From NCBI GenBank assembly GCA_963853835.1, contig OY970822.1:45310404-45374403 (forward strand): a stretch of 64,000 nt of DNA, in the 5' to 3' direction. The position numbers and the translations under genes were made by a program. The DNA is from Calendula officinalis. Taxonomy: Eukaryota > Streptophyta > Magnoliopsida > Asterales > Asteraceae. Below the pieces are notes generated by a model. The model saw only the letters and a program-made list of their open reading frames with translations. It had not been told where the DNA came from and did no database searches. Below are positions 9,665 through 21,833 of the stretch, piece after piece (positions within the stretch are counted from its first letter, which is position 1; each line of letters opens with the position of its first letter).

Positions 9665-12600
9665 ATGATTGTCAGGTTAGGTTTTCTGGTTGCTGCTTCA
9701 ATTGCAGCTTATGCAGTTAAGCAAGTTAATGTTAAACGTCCTCCTTCATCAACTCCTGTAACCAAATCTGCAGGTAATTAAATTCTTCATATGGTTTGAC
9801 TTTGACTTTTATTCTGATGAAATTATCAGTTAGTTAAGAAATATATGTGGTTTTTAATCAGAAAACGATGAATCAACCTCTAAACAATATCAGAAACAAG
9901 AGGATGATAATGAGCAGATTACAGATAGCCTCAGAGAAACAGAGGTACGTTTATTAGTTAATTACATCTATTGTTATTTCTGGAAATGACTGTTTAATTT
10001 GTATTATGTGCAGCAAAATGAAGAAGAAGAAGAGAAAGAAGAGGTTAAACTAATTAGCGGTTTAATTAACGCACAACCGAATAATCCTGATTTTGACGAT
10101 GATATTTTACCGGAATTTGAAGATTTATTATCCGGCGAGATCGATATTCCGTTTTCCGGTGACAAATACGACACCGAGATGGCTCATAACGCAAACGAAT
10201 TGGATCGATTACGCAATTTGGTCAAAGAACTCGAAGAACGAGAAGTCAAACTCGAAGGTGAATTACTCGAATACTACGGATTAAAAGAACAAGAATCCGA
10301 TATTGTCGAATTACAGAGACAATTGAAGATTAAAACAGTGGAAATTGATATGTTAAACGTAACAATCAGTTCATTACAAACCGAAAGAAAGAAGCTACAA
10401 GAAGAAGTGACACGTGGCAGTGCGTACAAGAAGGATCTAGAAGCTGCTAGACATAAAATTAAAGAGCTACAGAGGCAATTTCAACTTGAAGCAAATCAAA
10501 CCAAAGGCCAATTATTACTACTGAAACAACAAGTTGGAATTCTTCAAACGAAAGAACAAGATGCAGTTAAAAAAGATACCGATATCGATCGAAAATTAAA
10601 ATTATTGAAAGAACTCGAAGTCGATGTTGTGCAACTTAAACGAAAAAACAGAGAATTACAACATGAGAAACGAGAATTGGCTATTAAGCTCGATGCAGCC
10701 GAATCACGTGTATCGACATTATCTAGTACAACCGAGGTAACTTTAAAAAAAAAAAATCAATTAATAACAAGCTAAAACTTAGGGTAAATGTTATATTGTT
10801 AATGATTTAACTTTTATTGTTTTATTGTGTTATAGACTGAAATGGTGGCTAGGGTTAGAGAAGAAGTGAATAAGTTAAAGCATACAAATGAGGATTTATT
10901 AAAGCAAGTAGAAGGCCTACAAATTAACCGGTTCAGTGAAGTTGAAGAGTTAGTTTACCTTCGTTGGGTCAACGCGTGTTTACGGTTCGAGTTAAGAAAC
11001 TACGAGACACCAGTCGGGAAAACATCGGCCCGTGATTTGAACAAGAATTTGAGCCCGCGGTCCCAAGAAAAAGCCAAACAATTAATGTTGGAATATGCCG
11101 GGTCAGAACGGGGTCAAGGCGGCGATACTGACCTCGAAAGCAATTTTTCTCAGCCGTCATCACCGGGAAGTGAAGATTTTGATACGGCTTCGATCGATAG
11201 CTCGATGAGTCGGTATAGTAGTTTTAGTAAGAAACCGAGTTTGATTCAAAAGCTTAAGAAATGGGGTAAGAGTAAAGATGATACTCAATCTAGTGGGTTT
11301 ACTTCACCCGCGAGATCGTTTTCGGGTGGGTCCCCTAGGGTTAGTCAAAAACCGAGAGGCCCGTTGGAAGCTCTTATGCTGAGAAATGCGGGTGAATCGG
11401 TTGCGATTACTAGTTTCGGGGTTGGTGAGGAAAATAACCCGAATTCGCCGGATACCCCGAATGCGAATTCGGGCTCGGATTTGAATAATGTGGCTTCTTC
11501 GTTCCAATTGATGTCGAAATCGGTAGAAGGGGTTTTGGATGAGAAATATCCCGCGTATAAAGATCGGCATAAGCTCGCGTTAGAACGTGAAAAGAAGATT
11601 AAAGAAAAAGCCGATCAAGCACGGGCGGCTCGGTTCGGTGATACTTCTAGTTACAAACCACCGAAAGATAACCGAACGGTTAGTTTGCCGCCAAAACTTG
11701 CTCAAGTTAAAGAACGAGTAGTTATCACTCCCGACGCTTCTTCGGCTGACCAAACTACCGGTACAAGTACTATTAGTTCGTCAGCTGTCAGCAAGATGCA
11801 ATTTGCGCATATTGAAAAACGACCGCCCAGAACTGCCCGTCCACCGCCTAGACCTACCGGCAGCGCTCCGGCACCCGCCGCCGGTCCGGTGATATCTGGC
11901 GGTGGACCTCCGCCACCTCCTCCTCCACCAGGGGCCCCACCACCACCGCCGCCACCCGGCGGCCCACCCCGCCCACCTCCTCCACCCGGTAGCCTCGGCA
12001 GAGGACCAGGTGGCGGCGGTGGTGATAAAGTTCACCGGGCCCCTGAGTTGGTTGAGTTTTATCAAAGTTTGATGAAACGCGAAGCGAAGAAGGATACATC
12101 GATTATATCTTCGTCTTCTGCGGCTAGTACAGCTGATGCAAGGAGTAACATGATCGGAGAGATAGAAAATCGATCAACATTCTTGTTGGCCGTAAGTACC
12201 ACGATTCTAATCTTTTATTATTAATTTAATTAGATAATTAAGTATGGTAATTATATGATTATAGGTAAAAGCTGATGTGGAAACACAAGGTGATTTTGTC
12301 GAGTCACTTGCAACTGAAGTTCGAGCTGCTTCATTTACCGACATCGAAGATCTGTTGACTTTTGTCAACTGGCTAGACGAAGAACTCTCGTTTTTGGTAT
12401 GCATTTCAAGACACTGTTACATTATTACTTACATGGTTTTATATAATTATACCTTTTCAAATCGTTATATTACAAATTTGCATATATTTTCTAAAAAAAG
12501 GTGGATGAACGGGCGGTCCTGAAGCACTTTGACTGGCCCGAAGGGAAAGCAGATGCATTACGAGAAGCAGCGTTCGAATATCAAGATTTAAATAAACTAG

Positions 12601-13284
12601 AAAAACATGTGACTAATTTTGTTGATGACCCGAGCCTTTCTTGTGATCCTGCTTTGAAGAAAATGTACAAGTTGCTAGAAAAGTACGTCGTATTCCTGAT
12701 CGATTATAAATCTTTTTATTTTATTTCCAATTATTAAATATTAAAATACGTTTTTTTACAGAGTGGAGAACAGTGTTTACGCGCTATTACGTACACGAGA
12801 TATGGCTATGTCGAGATATAAAGAGTTTGGTATTCCAGTCAACTGGTTGCAAGATTCGGGAGTCGTAGGCAAGGTATAATTTGTCAACATTAAATAAAAA
12901 TTAAAACAAAAACATTATTAAAAAAAACATAATTAATACTTTTTTTTCTTCAGATCAAGCTTGCATCGGTACAATTGGCTAGAAAATACATGAAACGAGT
13001 TGCATCAGAACTCGATGCATTCGAAGGACCCGAAAAAGAACCAAACAGAGAGTTTTTGGTGCTTCAGGGAGTACGGTTTGCTTTTCGTGTTCATCAGGTA
13101 ATTAATTAATTATTTGTTATCTTATAAAATTTATAATTTTGGAGTATATAAAAGTACAGATTAAAATGTTGGCTTTTGTTTACAGTTTGCAGGAGGATTT
13201 GATGCAGAGAGCATGAAGGCGTTTGAAGAACTGAGAAGTCGTATGAATAAACAAACAAATGACGAGAATACCCCTGAGGCGTGA
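9665..13284 (+). CDS. CHUP1: CHUP1: chloroplast outer-envelope actin-binding protein, nine exons
   Basis: Exons with consistent phase and GT-AG borders: 9665-9773, 9862-9944, 10014-10736, 10836-12191, 12265-12396, 12501-12682, 12762-12873, 12954-13097 and 13186-13284. They total 2940 nt (979 aa plus stop), close to the roughly 1000 aa of known CHUP1. The hydrophobic N-terminus (residues 1-20) is the outer-envelope anchor in the family. An acidic patch (DDDILPEFEDLL, about 92) precedes a long coiled coil (about 125-360). A proline-rich stretch of repeated PPPPPP lies near 660-700. The last 270 residues are the conserved C-terminal domain (MIGEIENRSTFLLA onward). Known family role: anchoring chloroplasts at the plasma membrane and driving light-dependent relocation through short actin filaments. 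No stop, frameshift or insertion is seen in the exons. I identified it by recognising its sequence, not by a search. Confidence 0.96.
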
Positions 13285-13890
13285 TTGTTACAAGATTTTT
13301 CATTTAATTTATATTTTTTCATGACGATTGTATTTATGTTTATGTTATCGTGTTCATGAAGAATCATATATACATTCTCTTCAATTAATCAATCTTATAC
13401 AACAAAAAAAAAGTATAATTTAAATTATAAGAATACTTGTTTAAGCTGTTTATTTTGTCACTTAATAATTTCATTATCAAAGATTGAGATTGTTTTGTTT
13501 GAAGACGTTTTATCACCTGAATTGATAAGATTTAGCTAATATGAGTCTGAATGGTAAAATCTAAGGTGTAGTCTGAATTGATAAAATGTATGTTATGCAT
13601 TTTGTTATAATAATAAATAAGTTTAGTTATCACCAGAAATGTCATCTACATGTATAATAAAAAAATAAAAAATAGTTTAGAGTGTTAAAATGGTCATTTT
13701 CATGAGTCATAGGCAATCATTCTGTGTCATTCAGATATTATTAATTTAAACGCGCCAACAAACAATCCCTAATATATTTGTTAGTCTATTGTCTATATGA
13801 TCGTATTTTTTGGAAGAGAAAACTTAGCCATTCACATCTAAAAAGCCTGTCATTGTTCCAAATACCATCATGTCACAACTGTATATTATC
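13285..13890. other. CHUP1 3' UTR and spacer
   Basis: AT-rich, no open frame of note. AATAAA-like signals occur at about 13611-13620. The 3' end of the transcript is not otherwise marked. Confidence 0.4.
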
Positions 13891-14328
13891 CAACGTTCTA
13901 GAAAGCGTAAGGCGTGGCGTGGCGGCACCATCAAGCCTCAGCCAAAGCGAGCCATGGCGGGCCATGGCGTTTTTCAAGGCGTGATTTAAGGCGGCAAATT
14001 TTTTATATAATTTATATATATATACGTATATTAAATTAAATTTTTTTTATAGGTCTACTGATTTATATAACAATTCATATATAAAGCTCATAAAAAATAT
14101 TACATCTAAATTTATAATTATATATTTTATCATTTTTTTTTAAAAAAATTCATTTTTCACAGCCGCCTTCAAGAAAACTCGCCATAAGGCGCGCCTTATC
14201 GCGCCTTATCACGCCTTATCTCACGTCACGCCTAGCCTAGCTGCCATGGTCTGTTTCGTAACGGCGACGCCGCGCCTCACGCCTTGGCGACGCCTTGGCG
14301 CCGCCATGGCGCGCCTTTTAGAACCTTG
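13891..14328. mobile_element. hAT-type MITE, GC-rich arms
   Basis: 438 bp with imperfect terminal inverted repeats (left CAACGTTCTAGAAAGCG; right, read inward, CAAGGTTCTAAAAGGCG) and an exact 8-bp target duplication ATATTATC (13883-13890 and 14329-14336). Eight-base duplications and CARNG-like termini are typical of hAT. The arms are rich in GGCG/CGCC and AAGGCGTG-type words that pair across an AT-rich centre (about 13990-14150), so single strands could form a long hairpin. No transposase is encoded. Confidence 0.88.
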
Positions 14329-14697
14329 ATATTATCATGTATCATTAATCGTTACTGATATGTCATATATATTATTTTGTATCATTAAATGTCATACATT
14401 TAAGTTGTTATTTATGAGCATTATGTCATTTACTGCAATTAATATCTGTGTTATATTGTCACTGAAATGTCATCTATGTTACTGTATCATTTGTTATCTT
14501 TAAGTATTATTTCCACATTTTATTTGATTTCAGAATCATTTATACCTTTCCGTTTAGGCATTATGTTTTTTCCTTCATATAACCATTCAACTAACAGAGA
14601 TAATTAGTAAATTTCAATAACTAATTCATTTCGGTTCAAAAATAATATGTTATGATCCTCTTGCAAAAATAGGCATGCCTGGTTTATAAAATAACAA
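14329..14697. other. Spacer, no gene seen
   Basis: AT-rich sequence with repeated ATGTCAT-type words and no coding or structural signal. Confidence 0.45.
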
Positions 14698-15961
14698 GGG
14701 TAAATTACAGTTTTTATCCCTGACTTATGGCCGATTTGGGGTTTTTGTCCCTAATCTTTTTTCTTCTATTTTTTTGTCCCTTAAGTTTTTCAATTTCTGA
14801 AAATTTATCCTTCCGTCTATTTTTGGCCTGACGATTTTTTTGTCAATTTTCCCAAATTACCCTTGCATCATCTTCCTCATTTATGTGTTCTTCCCCAATT
14901 AAACCCTAATTCTAATTTGAAACCCTAATTGTAAAGATATGCTATACTTCAATAATGAAAATGAAAGATCTGCTATACCCAAAATCCAAACATTTAAAAT
15001 CTTTCAAATGGTCCCATGATGGTGGATTGAAAATCGAAACATTGAAAATCACAACAAACACAAATCGAACAGGTTAAATCAAACACAAATCGAAACATTG
15101 AAAATCACAACAAACACAAATCGAACACAAATCGAACACAAATCGAACAGGTCAAATGGTCCTCATCGTCTCCGGCGGATTTTGACGTTAACGTGAATGA
15201 GAACGAGATCTCAATTCAGGCTACCACTTTCAGCCGTCCTTGAAGAACGGCGGCATCTCCAGATCTGGTTGCAAGCATTTGATGACGGTAGTGGTTCATC
15301 TTTGGAGCGAGTGTTCGTCTCGTCGAGACGATTCCGATGGTGGGTCGCGGTAAGCCGCCGGACCCACCACGCGCCGCCTGAGTGTGGCGGCAGATCTGAA
15401 AAAATCGCCTCATGCGTCGTCGTCGACTGTTCCGGCGGTTTCCGGCCAAATTGGTGTTCGTGCTAGGTCGGAAAATGTTCAGGGGGGTGAGGGGAGTATT
15501 TCCCCTCAACCAATTTCAGTTTTGGAGCGAGTTTTGAAGATCGAAGGTGGTTCTAGGGCTGTGACGCAGGAAACTACTCGCCGGCCGGAAAAACGTGAAT
15601 CCGGCAGGGATGCTTCACATGGTTCTGCTCGGAGGTTGCGAAGCTTCAGTGGTCGGAGATTTAATTTTGGCCGGAGAAAACGGTGGTTCATGGTGGAGGT
15701 GCGTGTGTGAGTGTGTCTGATTTCAGATGCAAGAAGAGGAAGGGGGAAGATCTGGGTTTCTTGAGGAGCATGAAGAATGAGAAAAAAGACGAATATACCC
15801 TTATTTTTTTTTCATTTTTGGTCACTTAACAGCCAAAAATAGACGGAAGGACAAATTTCCAGAATTTGAAAAACTTAAGGGACAAAAAAATGGAAGAAAA
15901 AATATTAGGGACAAAAACCCCGAATCGGCCATAAGTCAGGGACAAAAACTGTAATTTACCC
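14698..15961. mobile_element. Mutator-like element (MULE), possible Pack-MULE
   Basis: 1264 bp with long terminal inverted repeats of about 130 bp (left begins GGGTAAATTACAGTTTTTAT, right ends with its near complement) and an exact 9-bp target duplication AAATAACAA (14689-14697 and 15962-15970), the MULE hallmark. No transposase is visible. The centre (about 15160-15710) is much richer in GC than the surroundings and holds open frames on both strands, for example 15384-15710 (+, 108 aa), without a domain I recognise. Captured host gene DNA would explain the composition, but I cannot name a donor. Confidence 0.85.
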
Positions 15962-16790
15962 AAATAACAATGCACTTCTGAAATGTTAGACATAGAGCAC
16001 TTTTTTAAAGCTTGTAAATATGTTATTTTTTGCCACTTTTGAAAGAAAATTACATCATACCCTTAAGCTATGTAAAAAAAGAATATCATTCAGTTATATA
16101 CTAGCAATAAAGACACATGTAATAATATATCTTCTAAAGGTCACGAGTTCATTCATTCCCCTGGTGAACATTTACAAGATAATCGGATGAAAGTTTGGAA
16201 ATGATCACAACAACGGTTAGATCGCGTAAATTGAGAGCAAAACTTGGTCACCACGAGGAAGCCCGTCATAAAAAGAAATACCTTTTAAAAAAATAAAATA
16301 ATACACTTATAAATTGACAATCATCTTTATTATCACTACTATACTTGAAAAATGAAATAAATTAGATATGATACCCTTGGAACTATTTTTCACAAGCGGA
16401 TAAATGAAATTTGGGGGCAAATAATAGAAGTTGAAAAACATCAACAAAAGAGAAAAGTAGTGCTGCAGAGGGAACAGTGTAAACAGTAATACATGATACG
16501 GCCTGATTACAAAGGTCAAAAACTTTAAAGGATTTCGGCTCAATGTTGGTAAATCCTTTAATTATGTCTTGCAGGAGAAAGCTTGATCCCTCCTATTTTT
16601 CTTTATTTTTGAATTTCAGTTACTTCAACTATTCTTGTTAAATACGAGGATATCATAATTCATCATCATTTTGATTCAAAAATTGTCCAAAAAGAGTGTA
16701 TATTTTTCTATTTCTTATAAAATAGGGTCATGTTAATATAATAACCATATATACGTACGTACGCCCATATTGATCCGGTAATGTGTATAA
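15962..16790. other. Spacer, no gene seen
   Basis: AT-rich. A 78-codon open frame on the minus strand (16307-16543) is low in complexity and hydrophobic and has no recognisable relatives. No repeat pair could be delimited. Confidence 0.45.
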
Positions 16791-17870
16791 GAGTGATGGG
16801 TATGGTGGCTAAGCCACTTTGCCACCTCTGCACCACCTATGCGCCACATCACCATTTCACATTTCACATTCAAAACCCCCAAATACCCCCTCTACCATCA
16901 CTTAAGCCATTTGGGCCCCACCACCTTTTTTTCTTTTTTCTTTTTTTAAAAACATAATACTTCATTAAAATAAATATTACACAATACAAAATAAAAATAC
17001 CTAAAAAATAAAAAAAATTACCGAAAATTTAAAAAAAAATACCGAAAATTAAAAAAAAATACCGAAAATTAGGAAAAAAATTACACACGATTTTCTTGAT
17101 ACCGTTGCCAAATATGGTCCATAATATTTCGTTGAAGCGATTCGTGTGTACGTCTATCACGTAATTCCCTTGATCTCAGTCGTTGTATTTCGGCTCTCTC
17201 GACCCAAGTACGGTCTAAATTAAGTTGTGGAGCAACATACAACTCGTTCATATCGCTTATGGCAAAGTTTTGATCTTTTACAATCATGTTATGCAATATG
17301 ATGCATGCGTACATGGTTCTACGTAGCTTGTTGACACTCCACGACCGAGCCGGTTGGCGAATAATCCCCCAACGCCCCTGTAAGACACCAAATGCACGTT
17401 CTACGTCTTTTCTTGCACTTTCTTGCCTTCGTTTGAAGTAAGCACGTTTTTCGTCTCGTGCAACAGTAAATGATTTGACAAAGCTTGCCCATTGTGGGTA
17501 AATACCATCAGCTAGGTAGTACCCGTTCTGATAAGTCACTCCATTTACAACAAAAGGGACCGAAGGAGCAATATCGTCAAGAAGGTTATCAAACAAGGGT
17601 GAGTTATTTAACACAGTTATTTAAAAGGGTTGGTATTTATAAGGGTTAATGGTTTATTTAAAAAATTTAAAATTAAAAAAAAAAAATTTAAAAATCTGGA
17701 AACTAGCCGTTGCAAACGGCTAGTCCACGTGTCACACCACCATTCGTCCGTTGGTTGCGTCGGGCGTCCGGCGAAGTGGCCCGCTCGCGTGGCGGGCGGT
17801 GTCGTGGCGTGGCCGGCGCGCCGAGGTGGCGTCCGGCGCCCACCCCCTCTCGCCACCGTACCGCACCCTC
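16791..17870 (-). mobile_element. PIF/Harbinger transposon, internally deleted
   Basis: Ends GAGTGATGGGTATGG and, read inward from the right, GAGGGTGCGGTACGG form imperfect inverted repeats. TAA flanks both sides (16788-16790 and 17871-17873), the 3-bp TWA-type duplication expected of PIF/Harbinger. The element carries the C-terminal part of a DDE transposase on its minus strand and a GC-rich right end (about 17700-17870) without coding function. Confidence 0.82.
17081..17614 (-). pseudogene. PIF/Harbinger transposase, C-terminal fragment
   Basis: About 177 residues match the plant Harbinger DDE nuclease: YLADGIYPQW carries the second catalytic Asp and ESARKDVERAFGVLQGRW carries the catalytic Glu, followed by RRTMYACIILHNMI, typical of the family. 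The first catalytic Asp and the whole N-terminal half are missing. The frame opens at a GTG with a stop upstream, so this is a deletion derivative rather than a working transposase. The Myb-like partner gene of autonomous elements is also absent. Confidence 0.88.
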
Positions 17871-18352
17871 TAAATAAGTAACCTGACAATGTCATTTCTC
17901 CACGCAACAACCACGTAACAAATTCATTCGATCAATTATTATATTATTTTAATTTTAAATTCTAGAGGAAAAAAAAGAGCAAATAGTCCGTAATAATAGA
18001 AAGATTTCGGCTGAGTGTCAGTTGCTATAATTAAACATCACGAGACAAGACATGAGTTGAGTTTGTGTTTCTTTTTTATCTTTTCTCCAGATTTTTGGGT
18101 CAGAAATTAAGCATCAGTCTTTTGTCTGTGTAGATCGATCGCTGATCTATCTTCAACATAATCTCCAGATTCCTTTTGCATCTCATTTTCAGTGCTCAAT
18201 AAGATCGACACTGCACACATATATGCATCTTTGCCAGATTATATTCAATGATTAAAGATATTGATCAAACTGACTGGAATAATCGATCCCAGGTACTGAT
18301 TCTTCTCGATCGAGTGTTGATATGCATATGAAACATGTTTGATATTTGTAGT
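17871..18352 (+). other. Exon-like sequence of unknown gene, unproven
   Basis: Around 18130-18295 the sequence looks like a plant leader and first exon. An ATG at 18248 gives about 15 codons ending at a possible donor (CAG then GTACTG). I cannot identify a product or find a convincing downstream exon, and a solo LTR interrupts the region at 18353. It could be a broken gene or chance. Confidence 0.18.
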
Positions 18353-19167
18353 TGTTGGGTTTTCTATGCATCTAGCCACACTTTGCTTAAGGCGGAAATC
18401 AAAAGCAACTTGGTAGAACATTGACCTGATTAAAAACTTTTGGACCGTTAGGTTTACAATTCTAATGCAACTAGATATTTAATATAATTAAATAGATGAA
18501 CTCGAAACACTTACTTGTTCTTCGCGATTCGGTGAACTAGATAAACCCTGTGATCTAGTACGAGCCAGATCAAACGATGCACTAGGATTCAAGCAAGAAT
18601 CCCTCTATCGAATCACACCCTAGGTTGGTCAAGAACGAGACGATGTACCACGAGGTAGTACAAAGCACTCTTGAGAAACAAGCACCCAAAATCGAAAACC
18701 CTTTCGATTTCCGGCGACGGCGGCGGCGGAGCAGCGGCGGTCCGACGGCGGAGGTGGGGCGGCGGTTCGGTCGACGGTGGTGGTGTTCGGCCGAGCTTGG
18801 GAGAGAAGGCAAGGTGATTGATTAAGTCTATTAGGTTAAACCCCTTAACCCTAATATATGTACTTGCCAAATCTCAATTATGGTAAAACCATAATTGGTC
18901 CAAGACCGTTTTAATTAAACTATTAATTAAGCCCGTAAGTACTTTAATTAAACCATTAATTAATACTTGGCCCGATACCATTAACTAGTCAATTACCCAT
19001 TAACTAGTTTAGCCCGTCTAGCCCGTTAATCCATTTAATTAAACTATTAATTAAATACTATGTTATTTCTCGTGTTCGTTGACGCCTTGAGGGCAACCCG
19101 AATAGGACTCTAAAATACCCGAACCGGAATACCGGTTTATTTGATGTGTTGGACACTCTTTCCAACA
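18353..19167. mobile_element. Solo LTR with 5-bp target duplication
   Basis: 815 bp beginning TGTTGG and ending CCAACA, flanked by GTAGT on both sides (18348-18352 and 19168-19172). There is no internal retrotransposon sequence, primer-binding site or polypurine tract between the ends, so this is most likely a solo LTR left by recombination between the two LTRs of one element. Because the short terminal repeats are symmetrical, orientation is uncertain. A GC-rich tract of CGGCGG-like units lies at about 18712-18790. Confidence 0.85.
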
Positions 19168-19739
19168 GTAGTAGCTAAGTTACCTTTCGATCATTAACCT
19201 ACATATGTAATGTGTGTATATAATTATATGTGATTCAATTAATTAAGAAAGCCAATGAACATCATATTAGATCTTTGTTCAAGTAAAAAAAACAGAGCAA
19301 GTATTCTGAACTTTTTATACTATAATCAGTGAGACAACAAATTAAGAAACCCGCTAATCGGTACATTGAGCTTGATGCCGGGGTACAACTTATGATGCTA
19401 AGAGTACTATAAGTTCTGATCGAGATGATGACATCATCACTTGTAGGATACGAGAGATGATGAGATCGACCATCTTCAAAACCTTGGTAAACAACTGATT
19501 TTATGGTTTCTGTACTTACAAATTGGTTCACACCCTAAACTTGTTACCAATGCTCAATGACCTATAAAATTGCCGCCTTCTCTGCGTTCCAATGACCTTC
19601 TCTGCATACCAAATTTATAGTTGAAATTCAAACTCATACTACTGCCTTTTTATGTTTCCTTGTAAATTTGATGAAAGATTTGAATGTATTAATCTCAAAT
19701 GATTATTATACCAATTATTCGAAATTTGAAATCCTTGTA
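19168..19739. other. Spacer with unassigned open frame
   Basis: A minus-strand open frame at 19262-19531 (89 codons) has fairly normal composition but no domain I recognise. It may be part of the same unproven gene remnant as 17871-18352. No further structure is seen. Confidence 0.25.
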
Positions 19740-20415
19740 TATGAAAATACGGATATCCGAATTTCGGATATCGGAATTGGATATTGTTTTCAAAATCTTC
19801 ATATATTCAAAAATTATCTGAAATCCGAAATGTCTGAAAACATTTGAATAATTTGTTTTTCAAATAACGGACTGTATCTAGATATGTTTACAAAATTTTC
19901 GGATATCCAATATCTGAGAATAATCTAAAATATTCGATAAATTTAAATAGCTTGTTTTTTCAAATATTGGATATTCGAACTTCAGATACCGGATCTGGAT
20001 ACTGTTTTATAAATTTTGGATATCCGATATTCGAACATTATTCGAAGTATCCGAAAAATATTTGAAATCCAAAATGTCCGAAAAAATTGAATAATTTGCT
20101 TTTTCAGATATCGGATATCCGAATTTCGGATACCGAATCTAGATAGTGTTTTTAAAAATTTTGGATATTTGAGATCCAAAAAATTACTCGAAATGTCCTG
20201 AAAAATTGATTTTTTTTTTCAAATTTTGGATATTTTGAATTTCAGACACCAGATCTGTATTTTGTTTTGAAAATTTGAACAATGCATTTGTTTTTCCATA
20301 TTTGGATTTCGAATGTCTGAATTTCGGATACCAGATTCGATGTTATTTTTAAAATTTACAAATATCCAATATCTGAAGCATCCAAAATATCCGAAAACAT
20401 TGGAAATGTCTAATT
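19740..20415. repeat. Degenerate tandem repeat rich in GGATATCCGAA
   Basis: About five diverged units of roughly 100-150 bp, each containing GGATATCCGAATTTCGGATA-like words, then GATCTGGATACTGTTTT, then TTTTGGATAT, then GAAATCCGAAATGTCYGAAA. The words ATCCGAA and TTCGGAT alternate, so the array is also full of short inverted repeats and could form hairpins. No coding function; copy borders are blurred by divergence. Confidence 0.75.
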
Positions 20416-21833
20416 TTTTCTTTTTTTCTTTTTGAATACGACCATAAGGAATCTAATTGAATTCTCAGCTATTTGCTAACTACGCATCTCAATTGCAATT
20501 AATGATATGATGTTTTCAATACATAAGATATATTGATAAATAGTGTGCTTTAAGACTAAATAAAAATTAAGGAATACCTTAAACATTTACAATAATAAAC
20601 AAGTATTATATGTTTGGATAGGATTACACGTACACTTATCAAAATGCCAGATATTTGGAGTTTATTATTAAAAAAATATGTATCGAATGCAATTTTTATT
20701 ATGATCAATAGTAAGTTTTAGTTCATGGATATGTAACTTTTATTTCATACCTTTTATTCTTTTAAGCACGAGTTAATTATACCATAAGTTGCATTAGATG
20801 ATTTTTTTGGATAGCTAGGATTACACGTACACTAGTTTTATTTATGAATACTGCTTTTTAGTGTGCGCGTGTTTAAACTTTTTTTTATTAAATGGACATG
20901 TCTACACTAGTGTGAAAAATGGGTTTTTTTTTGCGTTCAAAATCCTGTAGATGTATCCTAACATAGGGATTGCACAAAGAGATAGAAACTAATTCAAAGT
21001 ATCGGTGATACCTCAAAAACCAATTTATAATCAGCAAAAGACCAATACGTATAATAACTCCTTGCAAGAAAATACGTTTATCTCATAGAGTCCAACGAAT
21101 ACAAGAATTCAATATAATTAATCCATATTTCATTCAATTTTGGTGTGGTAGATGTTTTGTTTAAAGTTTTACACTTTCCTTTTTCATCTTAATTATATAA
21201 GATATGAATATGAATTGAACTTTCAAAGTTTTATAGTCTATCATATTTAACTTCTGATATAACGTACTGCATATGCATTATTACCGTCTATTTATTGTAT
21301 TAGGCATCAAATAAATCATCAAGCTCAAATTAGTAAAAGCCTAAAGGCAAACCGAGCTGCTCTATTAGGCTATACTTTGATTCATTTTCGCGGTATGTTT
21401 ACTCTGATTTAGAATGCTACTTATACTCTTACTTTTTAGATCATTGTAACACAACTTCATCATATGTTATTCTTATATATATAGTGACTGAAGTTAATTC
21501 AACCTTTTTGGATATAATATATGACGTTTATTAACACTTGTCAAGGTAATTTTCTACTGCTTCAAAAGCATAAAAGATGTACTATCCCACAATTAATGAT
21601 ATTTGTCACTGAATACAGTTAATTAGCATACATTTTAATGCACTACACACCACTCCTAATTAAGATTTACAAAACATACAAGGAAAGAAATATCACATAC
21701 ACACAAACAATAATTATTTTGATACATGGTTCGTTTTCTTTTCAAATCTAGGATAACTAAGAAAGCCAGATGAGGTTTGTGACAGAATCATATATACATA
21801 CTAAGCTATTGTTCTTTTAGCAGGGGGATCTGC
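20416..21833. other. Spacer downstream of TCP gene 1
   Basis: AT-rich, no gene. CACTAGTGTGAAAAATGGG at about 20905 resembles a CACTA transposon terminus, but no partner end with a matching 3-bp duplication was found. The last part, up to 21833, should include the 3' UTR of TCP gene 1. Confidence 0.4.

Noticed and set aside
11781..12099. Minus-strand frames opposite the CHUP1 proline-rich exon
   Set aside because: Shadows of the GC-rich proline codons on the coding strand.
15197..15710. Frames in the MULE core as host genes
   Set aside because: No start or splice context and no recognised product; kept only as possible captured fragments.
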